Assembly: GCF_001949145.1 (NCBI RefSeq)
Contig: NW_019091405.1
Coordinates: 578,051-631,828, forward strand
Length of the DNA: 53,778 bases
From: Acanthaster planci
Lineage: Eukaryota; Echinodermata; Asteroidea; Valvatida; Acanthasteridae
Direction of reading: 5' to 3'
In this document: in pieces, positions 1 through 11,916 of the stretch
Position numbering within the stretch: position 1 is the first letter of the stretch
Layout of the letters: every line of letters starts with the position of its first letter
Program-made: the position numbers and the translations under genes
Notes under the pieces: generated by a model
Seen by the model: only the letters and a program-made list of their open reading frames with translations
What the model was told of the DNA's origin: nothing
Database searches by the model: none

Positions 1-3000
1 AGAAATTGAAAGATAAGTGACCAGACAAGAATTTTATTTGTTTCAGAAATCTCAGGGATGTTGGCGTGCATGCTATTGGGCCCTGAACGGTGCTGATTTT
101 ATACTGTTTTCAATGGGGCTTGAATTAATGGACTGTATATGTCTTCTTGTGGTTTCATTTGATTTTATTGTGTTTTGTAAGCATACATGTATGTGTACTG
201 GGATCACACTGATGCCATTAAGACTTCCTAAAATCAATTACATCCAGCAAGAAATGAGACAAATGGGTCTGAGAAGGGTACCCCTACATGTCCAATCCCC
301 ATACACACTCTAGACTATTGCTACCAAACACACCCCCCCCCATGTCTTAAAAGAATTCCTGAGATTCCAATGGAAAAAAAACAACACAAAGGGGGGGTTC
401 TCTCCATCTCACATCTTGCTTCATATAAATCAATGTAGCTTGAACTGTGAGCATCACCAAGCTTTTTTCCAGGAAAGGGGTGGGGGGGTTGGGAGAGGGG
501 AAGGAAAGCATTCATTAGGATCAAACTGAACAACTGTCAACAGTGGACGGGGGTCAAGACTGAGGCATTTGCAACCAAGTTGGTGATTTTTATTCCCTTT
601 TCCTCTTTTTTTTTTTTGTTTCTTTCCATTTTCCTAAATTCTTTCCTTTTTTCCCTTTTCCTTGAGCCCGCCCCCATGGCTGGCACTGTGGACGTGCAGA
701 GGTGGCACCAGAAGTCCCTTGCATGGAAGTATGTGAAAAACATTTGCCGTGGTTCACGCTTGCACAGGGCCAGTGCACATGAACAATTACTGACTACAAA
801 GTGACCAAGACATGCAGTTTTCAATCAGAAAATTCCTGAGAGAATGCATCATCCACATATTTACGGTCGACAAATGAGTAATGAATCTTTGAATCACAAA
901 CGTATCATTGCAGCTTACATGAAAGCACACGTGTCGATGCACATTACAGACATGTATTGGAACAGTGTCCAGGCCAGCCCCCTGCACTGAGGAAACCATT
1001 TCTTTTGTCAGAAATTTGCAGACGAATCGTGGCAATGAAAATCTATCCTAATAATAAGTACTTACGGGTATTGTTCAACAAGTGTGTGCCGGTTGTACCC
1101 ACAGTCCCCACAACAAAACAAAACAAAACATGCCGGGGTATACAGCAAATTTTGCAAATTTGCCGAAGTTAAACATATATTAAACTATATGTTTAAACAT
1201 ATGTTTAACTTCTTCATGCACAGAGCATATACATGTATCCATTACAACAAATTAATGTATCCATTACAACAAATTCAAATGTGCACGCAGGCACGCTAAA
1301 TGTGCACTACATGTAGCTGTACACTGAAGTTTCTGAACCAACAAGTTCTCCGAGCAGCACACGGCTAGTTTGATGACAGGCTAACCCTAGCCCATTGGTA
1401 CTGTAAATTTCCCACTTCCTGATATGATGCGCAATGCAAGCAAACCTGCCATGAGGATTTATGTGATGAAGTTTTGTGCATGTTAGGAAGCTCACACCGG
1501 CCAAGATTAATTAACGCTGACCGGCTGTGCCTTGGTCTCAAGTTCACGGCGCTCTTGGTCAAATTAATGGAGGCATTCTGACGTAAATTTAGCTGCGGTC
1601 TTCTCAGAGATTGCCCCTCGAGCCGGCCTCGGGGTTCCCAAATTAGAAAACAAATGCTTCCTGTTCTTTCAAGATGAAAGGGGGGAAAACGAGCACGTGT
1701 GCACTGTATCAATGTGAATATAACAACGTCCAGTGAGAGTGCAAAAATCATTCTGACTTTACAGATTAAATCCTGTGGGTTTTACAATTTGTCATAACAC
1801 ATGAAACACTATGTACATGTACACATGTAAATGTGCAATGCACTCTGGGTCCCTGTACAGTACAGTTAACCTAGGTACACACTTCATATGACTTCCAGAT
1901 GTATGTAAAACGTACAACAAAAAAGTGAAGTGCACTGAGCGTAGCGGTAGCAAGTACATCTCTCACACACCAAGATCCTATGCAAAGAATATATTCTATT
2001 CTTACTGAATAATGCATAGTGAAACATGAAAGCTCTCTCCGAGTCGGAGTCGTCTTCGCCATTGTAAGAGATTGTGCCACGGTGTAGGAGACGCTCAACC
2101 CTCGCAGTCTAAAATCTCCCACTGTTTCCTTGCTCTGCGGTTAAAACATTCGCCATGATATGTGTTGTTCATTTTGCAATCCCTGATTCAACTCCACATG
2201 TACACATGCACGAGGAGACTCATACATGTACCTAGATACACTGAATGCAAAAAAGTTTATTTCAAAAATCCAATAACCTTCAGCAAACTTAAAATGCACG
2301 AAGCTTGGCAATACATGTATTGCTTTTAAAATTTATGAAACTATATGACCAGGATCACATGTACACACAGACACAAACCATTTCTTTTGTTAGGAACTGT
2401 TTTACAGAGACATACATGTACATGTAAACTTGTCCCCATAATGTTCTTGGTCCCATAACATAGTTGAGCATTGTTCCCACAACCCTGTACCAAGTAGGGG
2501 TGGACAGTCCTTCGCCACGGGGACACTTTCTTTTGTTGGGCAAATTAGGACTGAGTTAAGGGGACATCTCTAAACTCCCTACAACATTTTCGGTCCCCAC
2601 AAAATAAGTTCTGTGTGCACATATGTACATGAACATGTGCCAACACTGAAATGCTTCCAGAAGATGTTTAAAAGTTGCTGAAATGCATGAGCATGTCAAG
2701 TGTAAGAAAGCATGTGTTAACAAGTGATGTGATCAGCATGAACCCTTTGCATGATGAGCTCTGCTACTTGGGTGCATATCAACTTCAAATGCATCATCTG
2801 GACACTGTCCTGTTTTCAAGTCTATTTAAGTGTGATTCTAGACAACCTAGATTTATGTTGTAGACAACCTAGAAGCATAATCTGAAAACAAGAGCGTGTC
2901 CATAAATTTGAAGTTTAAACCATATGGACCCACATGACAAAGCTCACCATGTGAAGGGTTTTCGCAGATCACGTAACAAATGTGATCCGCTCTGCAAAAA

Positions 3001-6000
3001 AGAGCATTAATTAGGATGCTGTGTTATTTCACGCTAAGGGCTTTTTCATGTGGACAGGGTGATTTTTTACTTCTTGGTTTCTTGGCTTCTATTAGATAAA
3101 TACTTTCACAATTCATACAAGAAACCTAACTGTTGCAATGGGTTTTAAGAGACTTCCTTCTTGGCTGATTTCTTTTTCCACTTCCTGTGTTTAAAGGGCT
3201 TTATCTCTGGCAGTATTTCTGTTAATGTGTATGATACTGGTATGATTAGCCAAAAATGAATAGACCGTTACATTGTACATGTATCTCCAGATTACAAAAT
3301 GCCACAGGGTTCAAACCTACACCGAATTAAAGCTTATAATGTAATCAATTCAAATATGTACATGTAACTCATCTTGAAAAAAAAATATCCTATAATACCC
3401 ATTTTTGAGGAGCTGGTCACAAATGTGAACAGTGGTAACTCAGTAACAGGATGCCTCCAGATAAGTCAAAACCAATTGAATTGTTCATAACACATGTCAA
3501 CAACTGCATGGGTGACAGCTGACGCATCATGAAAAGTGTTGCGCACACAACTCCACATTTTACTCCGTGATACTGGCTGCCCGGTTGATCTCACTATTTC
3601 CTGCGATTTCTTGACATTTCCCTGGATTTCCTACAAGCAAATCTGACTAATAATATCTCAGCAAGGAGGGGCACCAGGCGGCTTTATTTTGGTCTCCAAG
3701 ACTGGACAGTTACAAATTTGTTGCCAGCACATCACCACGACTCTTGTGGAGGGCAGCATCTAAGGTAAGGTGGAACATAGATAGGAGGTCCTCACAGGTT
3801 TGACCGAGGCTTACATCGTAATTTCGTGGCTGTATTGCTTCCTCCCTTTAAAGGTGCACTCCATCATTTGCAACTATCAGAAAAGAAACTGACGAAACTA
3901 ACCCTAACACTCCTCAGTCCTCCAACAGGTGAAGGATTGAGGAGTGTTAGGGTTAAAGATACTGTACATGTCGCTATGAAGCTAGACTCTGTGAAATTAT
4001 TCTTTCTGGCAAGCTGTCCTTTCGAAGAAAAAAAAAACGCTGAAAGAAGGCTTTGTTTAACTATGCGTCCAAGGACACATTTTTAAAAATATTGCCATTA
4101 ACAGTTTATTTTCATTTCAGGCAGCGTGCACAAGTGTTGACATGAGGCACAATTGCACATGCAGTTATACATGTAATTTGTCAGTTACACGACATCGCAT
4201 AACTACAGTTGGCTAGATGAGATTATGTTGAGGACACTGTACAATTGAAAACATGAATCAGTGAATTTGAAGTTGAACTCCGCATTCCACAATACTGGCC
4301 AGTTAAATATTCAATATACATGTACATGCATTAGCTGGCCTAACTCTTTATCAGGTTAGTCGTTAGATACAGGTGTACCCTTCTTTACATTTTGAGTGCT
4401 TTGTCGCCTCAAAGAACATGATGCATGAATAACAAATGATGGACTTCACCTTTAATTCTCATAAGGAATCCTTAAAGGATGTTTAGGTTTGGTCATCAAC
4501 AACACCCGAATGCACTCACAGGTACACGCACAATATGCATGTATAATAATTTATATGTTAAGGCTGTGAGACATCTGAATGAGAACAGATTTGGACATCA
4601 TTTTTTGTTTCATTTATTATCTCAAACAAGAACACAATCTCCTTTCTTTTTCAGAAAATGTGCTGCTTTCTCTTGTCTAGTGCACATGTGTACCGTATAA
4701 TTTTTTTCCATTAATTCATTAATTTTCCATTTGCCCCGTTAGAAAAACGGTTACTCCAACATCTACCGGTGCATGTAGCAGACACTGATGCCAAATGTTC
4801 AAATTCAATAAGGACAAGCTGATCCCTAGCAAACAAGTCTACCAGTCAAAGATATAAAAGCCAGGCACATGTTGTGCGCAGGTTCAGAACATCAAAAATC
4901 CTCAATTGTTGAGGGCATTGAGAGTCAACAAACGTACGTGTAGATTTCATTTACTCTGACACTAACAGAAGAATTGAAACTTACTCTAAAGTGTGTTGAT
5001 CAAACACAGGTATAGCTTGGTGACGGAAAGGAAATTACAAAACGCACCACAAATGATGTTCTTGAAAGGTGCTTGTACATGTGTATATAAGGCACCCAAA
5101 ACATCTTCTCTTTAAGGTAAGCAAGATACATGTACATGTACATGAACTAGTATACACATTCATGAATGTACATGTACCATCACATACTTTGTACCGGTAC
5201 GTAGCTGCATACAGGTATTGCTATGTTTCACAAAAGAATGTGTTGTACATACATGTACGTAGATCTTCATGTAAACTAATTTTGAGATACCAGGGCTTAA
5301 AACGAGTGTGGACCGTACTTTGACTGGAGAGGTTAAAGACAACATCAACTACTGGTATTGTCAAATGTACTGTGACAGCCTCCCCCCAAACAAAACCACT
5401 TTGTGCACAAGTAGGCACCTGTACATAGTATGCCAACCTGAGAAACATGTTCATGTAATAAGCAAACTTTAAAACCCTCTACCTCTCTAGTCTATGTGAT
5501 CCTCTAAACCCTTTAAAAGTCAAGGACAATAGGGCTGATCAAAAACAAATGATCAAACTTGCATGCTTAATAAATCTGCCAATTACGTGCACGAAGGGAT
5601 GTTGATTATTTCCTGCACACCATTAATTTTAAAGGTCACCGGTCGAATGGATTAACTACATGTATTTTCGTTATCCATCGCAACACGGATGGTAGCATAC
5701 TGTAGTAGTGTGTCGGTGAATTCCAACACAGAAAAGTCTATTTTATGGTCAGTGGTTTGCAAGTGAACTTTGATATTTATACAATAACCAACACATTTAA
5801 AAAGGGTCTTTAAGGATGAAGGTTGTGCAATACACCATCACTGGCCAGCTTGTTGGAGCAATTACTGAACTTAAAGCATGCAGAACAGCTTTTGCCAAGC
5901 AAGTATTTGATTACTAGCTGAACTGTCAAACATATGAGTGACTTCAATGCAATTTTCACTGGTTCCCATTTGACTTTTACTTAGCAAAAACAAGCTGCTA

Positions 6001-6630
6001 TGCTAAGTTCAGATACTTTATATCAAGCAGTCCCTTGAAATGACATCAGACAGCCAAATTCGTAAGATCTGGCACAACTTGGCACCATGCACAAGCATTG
6101 TGCTGCAGATCTGTGGCCCACATGTCACAGTGGAATGCTTTTGCAGGCAATTTCATGGAAAAATTGTATCGCTGTGCAACGTTTTTGATTATCAGTGATG
6201 AGAACAGCTACTGTATTCAATCCCTCTGTCATCTGGGAGCATCTCTTGAATCAGCTGTGACTGTCATTTTGAAGTTTTCCTTCATTCTTTGCTCATCTGA
6301 ACCAAGCAATAAATGTTTAAGTTCTGTCATAACCTACATGCAACAAGCATTTCACAACACCCAAAAAACACAAGCACTTCTTTCCCTGAACAATAAGCCT
6401 TTACAATGTAAGTTGAGCAACAAAAAAGCTTTTACAACGAAAATCATTAGTTAGTAAAACCATCCATTTCCGATTTTGTTCGCAGAGCGTAACACTCATT
6501 CAATGTGTCAGAATTTGTTGCACAACTTACAGTGTATGTAATAGCATGTGGCATGAGTGGAGCTGCGCCATTGTGTAAGGTTTTGCATAATTGGCTGCAG
6601 GAGGCTACAATACAGCTAATAAAAACTCAC
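1..6630. other. No gene recognised; AT-rich, probably intronic
   Basis: No reading frame here has recognisable protein similarity or a convincing exon with both splice borders. The stretch holds A/T-rich DNA, homopolymer runs (for example 604-618 and 4027-4037), a direct repeat of about 20 bp near 1234-1275 and many TACATGTA palindromes. It lies directly downstream of the splice donor of the minus-strand exon at 6631-6899, so it is most simply intron 1 of that gene, possibly with small exons I cannot identify. That placement is inference. Confidence 0.5.
3899..3955. repeat. Short foldback element with TTAACCCTAAC-type ends
   Basis: The arm 3899-3921 (starting TAACCCTAACACTCC) is the near-perfect reverse complement of 3932-3955 (ending GGAGTGTTAGGGTTA), leaving a loop of about 10 bases. 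A second sequence with the same ends lies at 30859-30927. The shared terminal sequence suggests a very small MITE-like family. The TTAGGG-like ends could also recall telomeric repeat, but there is no tandem array. Confidence 0.6.
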
Positions 6631-6899
6631 CCTTTCACCCAGCACAGCGCGGATCTTGGTGGCCTGCAGGCGGAATTTATCCAACTGTTCCTCTAGCAGT
6701 ATGTATCGTTCCTTCCAGTCCACCCCCTCGGCCTCCTCTTCCTCCGCCCCCTCCTCCTTGGCTTCATCCTTTGCGCCCTTTGTGTTCTTCGTCACGTCGA
6801 TGTCTGTTAGGTGGCTGAGGATGTCGTGGGTTGTTCCCCCGTTGCTGATGCTAGTTGCCATGACGACGTATCAATGAATTTTGTGAGGAGGAATCACGT
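6631..6899 (-). CDS. First coding exon of an unrecognised acidic coiled-coil-like protein (partial)
   Basis: I do not recognise this protein. The start codon is at 6861 and the exon runs to a strong donor, AGG|GTGAGT, whose GT begins at 6630, giving 77 complete codons (phase 0). Upstream, a good acceptor (TTTTCTCATTCAG) puts the exon border at 6899, and an in-frame TGA sits 12 bases before the ATG, which supports this start. The peptide begins MATSISNGGTTHDILSHLTD, has a Glu-rich acidic stretch around residues 30-46 and ends with a charged amphipathic helix (WKERYILLEEQLDKFRLQAT, about residues 49-68), typical of the start of a coiled coil. The rest of the protein must lie at lower coordinates, probably beyond the window. 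A cytoplasmic, cytoskeletal or trafficking scaffold is likely, but only from composition. Confidence 0.6.
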
Positions 6900-7844
6900 C
6901 TGAATGAGAAAATTATAATGCACAATGATAATTGGCACGAGTACATCCCTTTGAAGACTGGGGGGATGGCAAATATGATTCCCCGCCCTAAAACCCACAC
7001 ACCAACACTTTATTTTGAGTGTTAGGGACAAAGAGGCCCTGGTTAGAAAGTTTGGTACCAGCAGTTGTATAAAATTAAGATCTTGAAATTAAAAAAAAGG
7101 CAGTGAAAGAAAAGACAAGCAGAACGGTGTGTGACATAATCCATCACTTGGCACTGACACAATCTTGTCAAAAGTCTGGTCCCCAGTCTCAATCTGTATA
7201 CATACTCTCAACAGCCATGCCACCAGACTTACAACTGATCCATGTTTCAAGATGCTCAAATGAAATTCACTTGGGTCCACTCTTAAAAAGAAGATAAAGG
7301 AGATATTTCAAAGCTGGACAGAGAACTCAAACTTTGCTATTGACATGTATTTGGGCCTCATCTTTGCCAAGTGAGCATATCAAAGAAAAAAGAGTGAGTA
7401 CAATTGGACCGACTTTGTTTTGGATGTGTTTTGTCTGCACTTTGAAGAGTAGGTTTCACTTTCTATCTGGAGACTAGGGTATCTGTTCTATCCAGGCCAG
7501 ACAATACCCAAAGAAAAAACAATAATAAAGTAGGCAGACGTGTACATGTACCTGTAGTTTTCAGAAAAAAACTCACCAAAGGAAGATCCCCGAGCACAGG
7601 CTTAATATTAGTATTATTAATAATAGGCTTCATCCCTTTTTAAACATTTCCCATGTAGACTACAAAACCTTCACCATAACTTGTGGGACCTACAAAGATG
7701 AGTGAACATAATTTTCTGTTGCAAAACACAGAGAATCCAGTGCACTGCCGACTGGTAAGTGGTATCCCAAAAGCCTGATGGCAATTGCATAATACAACCT
7801 TCATTAAGCCTATGCCTGTCAGTGTGATGCATCAGTCACTACTA

Positions 7845-8057
7845 AAATGTTGCATCCTGACTCCACTTTTCTCATCATATATCTTCTAAATAAAAGTCAG
7901 TCATTATGGAAATGCTGGAAAGACACAAATTCTGGACTGAGAAACATTTACCGATGTTGTAGGGAAATACTTACATGACTTAGACAGTTAGATAATTCTC
8001 TTCACTCCCTATAGGCTTTGTACACAACTGCTGAAGTGGAGTCAGGATGCAACATTT
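7845..8057. repeat. Foldback (MITE-like) element with 24-bp perfect inverted arms
   Basis: Positions 7845-7868 (containing TGTTGCATCCTGACTCCACT) are the exact reverse complement of 8034-8057. The two arms enclose about 165 bases without coding capacity. A 24-bp perfect inverted pair at this spacing is not expected by chance and fits a short non-autonomous DNA element. It lies between the proposed 5' UTR exon and first coding exon of the minus-strand coiled-coil gene. No target-site duplication is clear. Confidence 0.65.
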
Positions 8058-8596
8058 TTTCCACTACTAGTTTTAAAAATATACAGGCAGGTCTGCCTTA
8101 AAAAGCAGACCTCCTCGGGCCTCCCAAAATGCGACTGACAAATATTTCCAATTTTTTTCTTTGCACGCCGATTGCGATCAGGAAACTGCTGTAGGCCTAA
8201 TCTGGAGTTTCCAATACACTGTGTGCACAGTTACAACCAACCCTAAACATCACATCCTTTCACACAACAAATACATGTACGCCTCGGGTTTTTATCAATG
8301 GACTTACGGTACAACTGCCAACTGGGTGTTTTCTCGTCACAATTCTAACAACAATGCAAGTTCAACGTCAACGTTCAATTCCGGACGAGATGAGATCGAC
8401 ATCATTCTGTGCATGACACAAACCAAGCCCATCACACTTTGATTGCCGCGGCATTGCTTCAGAATTAAAACAAGGCATTGCACACTTTCGTGCAGAAGCG
8501 GTGATGACCAGTCCGCCCAGATGCTAACCATAACACTGAATAAAATAAGTCACATCCCATCCATCCGTGTCATAACAAAAAGCCAGAAACATCGTG

Positions 8597-8900
8597 ACTC
8601 ACGACCACTCATTCATCAAATTTTATTATCAACAAAAAGTTTATTAGCCTGGTTCCCCCTTTATCAAGTACGCGTCGTGGATCACGGACAAGGGGAGGCG
8701 ACGACTAGACTAGTTGGCCACTTCGAGTTTTTTACGGAGTGTTGAAACAGCGCCATCACTTGACCCACTGAGGTTTGCCATTTTGCGGACCTTGATATCG
8801 AATTTTTTTTTGAACAAACATGAATTAGAACTTGATTTTGGGGAACTAAGATGAACTTTGCTTGATGATTAATTCAACTCTCACGTCGGAATCCTGACGC
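8597..8900 (-). promoter_or_regulatory. Candidate promoter / 5' UTR exon of the minus-strand coiled-coil gene
   Basis: The exon at 6631-6899 has an acceptor before its ATG, so a noncoding upstream exon is needed. On the minus strand a donor-like GTC|GTGAGT occurs with its GT at 8602. It is preceded by relatively CpG-rich sequence that contains a short ORF at 8710-8781 (23 codons, starting MANLSGSSDGAV). This could be the 5' UTR exon, with the short ORF acting as an upstream ORF. There is no TATA box and the start site cannot be placed. Confidence 0.25.
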
Positions 8901-10293
8901 CTCCACTGCAAAGAAATTCAGTTTTCTCTTAAAAAGTCATATATGAGCACGGACCCACCTTTTTTGTAATCAAGACTGTTCAAATTTCCTTTACAAATCC
9001 TCAATCAAAAGCACTGGTCCCTTAAACCTTAAAAACCCACACCCCTAAAACCAAAAAGGTTGGCCGGCACAGGAAATAAAATTCTGAAGTAATGCATAAC
9101 GTATGAACTATCGATCAATTTTTTTCGATATACCAAGTTAATGAGAAGATGACAGATCCAAACATNTAAAAAAAAGGTTTCAGAAGAAAATAATTAATTG
9201 CAAGCTCCTCCAAATACACCCCCCGCACACAAAAACAAAACAAAAACAATTCTACATTCTTAATTGTGTTTCATTGTTTAATATCAAGTAAATACCACAC
9301 AGCCAAAGTTGGAATAGAAAATAATTTGTCAAAGATCCGAGCATTTTTACAAATGACACTAAATGGCTGAAATGTTCATTATTCGAAAGTGGGCTGACTA
9401 ATTTGACCAATCTGTCCCAGTCACGTGATTTTTAATGGTCGGCGTTCAACCTACACTCTCAACATTTTACTAGATCAAGGATTCTGGGGTACAATGAAGT
9501 TTCCAATAGATACGGAAATCCACGCACCTCCAGGGACATGGTTCGCTTGCAATTCCTAAGATGCCTCTGGCCGTCATGTTACGTCGCGTGAAAAACCTTT
9601 ATGGGCCACACGTTTTTCCAGATGTATAAAACTGATGTATGGAAGTTCATGTCAGGTTTTGAAAAACTAAGTTGTCGCTACACGATTGAAGATTGAGGGC
9701 TATGGAAAATCCCCCTTCCCCTGTTAGATGACGAGCCCATGCGCGATTATGATTCATAACAAAAGAGGGCGCTACACTATCAGAACGGACGGGCTCCAAG
9801 AGACCGTCCGTGCACAAGGGCTGCTGTCGCTATCCAGTTTCCAGGAACTAATGTTAACACCCACCCGACCACAGCCAAGTTGTTCATTCGTATTTCGACT
9901 TTAATTTGCCCAGGTTCATACCGAACAAATGGGACTGTGTAAACCGGCTTAAGACAAAGAAATTCGTCAATTATGTAATTGCATGAACTGAACATGACCA
10001 TAAACAACAATCCGTTAAGCTTTCGCTGAACAGATTAAAACGCATTATCCTACTTTTCCCCAACGTATACAAACTACACCTCCATCTAACACCAAAAATT
10101 ATTTCCTGATTTTTCGTATGCAATTCAATTGCGATCCAATTCAAATAATGGTTATTTAAAAACACGTTTAATGGTTAAAACTGATTTGTACATGTTTACA
10201 TCACAACTATTTAATATTACAATATTTGAAGAACAAATCTACATAAACGCTAATATTATATATAGACAAATTATTGACAAACAAAAGAGACTC
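8900..10293. other. Intergenic, no gene seen
   Basis: A/T-rich sequence with scattered stop codons in all frames and no supported exon. It contains one ambiguous base (n) at 9166, next to A-runs. It separates the 5' end of the minus-strand coiled-coil gene from the hAT-like element downstream of the P450 gene. Confidence 0.5.
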
Positions 10294-11161
10294 CAGAGTT
10301 GTAATAAATCGAGTCAATGACTCCGACTCGGGTGACAAGTTTTTGACGACTCGACTGGACTCAACTCTCGATGGGTAAATGACTCGACTCGACTCGACTC
10401 GAGTCTCTCATTGAGACTCTACTCGAGTATAAGCTTATCAGACTCGAGGCTCAAAAAAATCAAAAGCAGAAGTTTAGTTGGCTGGATACCTGTCACCCTA
10501 CTATGTTTTCAGTATGTCTAAATGAAAATAAAAAAATTAAAAATGACTTACATGTAGTTGTGTTTTCATTGTATTGTGTTCAAAAATTTGTGACTCAATT
10601 TGACTCGAGCTCGGTACTTGACTCGACTCCACTACACAGAGTGACTCCACTCGACTTCTTGACCTCATGACTCTACTCGAGTCACAATGTTAAAATGACT
10701 CGACTCTACTAACACTAAGAAGAGCAGACACTACACAACTAAATTACTAACTATTCACATCACGTGAGTTAAAAACCGTTACAAAATATTTAAAACGTCA
10801 ACGAGATGGGAAAGTGCACTGTTAATGTATCGTTTTGTGCGGTATTTGAACTGTTCAAACTTTTGGGTATGTCTTAAGTTAAAAACCAACGTTTCTTTTT
10901 GGTGGTAGTCAAACTTTACACACTTGTTGGTTTTCAGTTGAAATAGCAGTCTCTACAAAGTATGTCTCCTTGCTTCACAAGTGTTGAAGATTGCGCGAGT
11001 TTAAGGCATAGTCATAACTTGTGAAAGCTCCAGAAGTGGTAACAAGTCATTTTACAAGTCAAATCACAAGTCAACAGCTAATAGTTACAAGTCAAGTCAC
11101 GAGTCACAAAGGTAGAGACTCGAGTCTGACTCAAGTCAAGTGACTCGAGCCTACAACTCTG
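10294..11161. mobile_element. hAT-like non-autonomous DNA element built from GACTCGAGTC-type repeats
   Basis: The left end CAGAGTTGTA (from 10294) is the reverse complement of the right end TACAACTCTG (to 11161). The sub-terminal regions on both sides are dominated by overlapping GACTCGAGTC, GACTCGACT and CAAGTCA units in opposing orientation, and there is no transposase ORF. CAGAG/CAGGG-type termini and repeat-rich sub-termini are usual in the hAT superfamily. The flanking 8-mers (AGAGACTC and GTAATCCT) do not form a clear duplication, so the insertion is probably old. Assignment to hAT rests on the ends alone. Confidence 0.65.
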
Positions 11162-11916
11162 GTAATCCTCTCAAATAATAATGCGACACACCCGTCCTTG
11201 AATACGTTCTAACTTATTCACTTGTTCTTGCTTAAGATTTTCATTAAAACAGGTACACAGTAATCTAAAACATGTCTAATACAACCCTCACAGATGGCCC
11301 AAGGGCGTGATGCAATGTGTTCCATTGCCTTTTTTAACAGTGGCGTAACTAAGGATAAAATGTCCCAGGGGGCACCCGGGGGTGCACAGATTTTTCAAGG
11401 GAGCACCACACATTGTATGATATTGCTGTATGTCTTACATGGAATAACGATTTAAACTGAGATGACATTTGATCGGACTTGAATTCCACCCGTACATAAT
11501 GTTAAGTTTCCATTCATCTTCGTCTATAAAGGAGTTGCTCAAGTTCGGCAAATTTTCACCGGCAGATCGGGGGGGGAGGGGATGTCTCTCCAATGGGCAG
11601 ATGTTTATTTTATTTTTGAAAGTGAGAAAAAAGTGAATATTGGGGACAGTGTCATTCTCTTCCCTAAGCATGTAAAATGTATGGTCACAAATGAAACTCA
11701 CCTTAAGGCCAGAAAGGCCTGTTAAAGGTTACACAATTTTTAAAAAAAAAGTCTTTGTGGTCCTCCCCCGAAAGATTGCCTCCCCCCGGAAAATTCGGCT
11801 CTTGATCCACCCTTGGTTTACCCAACGTACACGTCATGGAGAAGGTGGCAATTGTGGGTGGGATTTCGTTCAAGCCCTACCGAGGGATATGTAATTAAAA
11901 ACCATGCTAAAGCCGC
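11162..11916. other. 3' flank of the P450 gene with a TGGCGTAACTA repeat end
   Basis: No coding region. A repeat end reading CAGTGGCGTAACTAAGG starts at 11338 and is followed by G-rich sequence typical of degenerate DNA-transposon termini. On the minus strand, poly(A) signals AATAAA (plus-strand TTTATT) occur at 11604-11609 and 11609-11614, about 305 bases past the P450 stop codon, so this stretch probably includes the P450 3' UTR. Confidence 0.4.
11604..11614 (-). terminator. Candidate poly(A) signals of the P450 gene
   Basis: Two overlapping AATAAA hexamers on the minus strand lie about 305 bases downstream of the P450 stop codon. The spacing suits a 3' UTR, but the area is A/T-rich and repeat-derived, so chance occurrence is possible. 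Confidence 0.3.

Noticed and set aside
1522-1557. Minus-strand stretch reading QERRELETKAQP before a GTCAGC donor, as a next exon of the coiled-coil gene
   Set aside because: The peptide looks coiled-coil-like, but it is only 12 codons, has an in-frame stop just upstream and no good acceptor in the needed phase.
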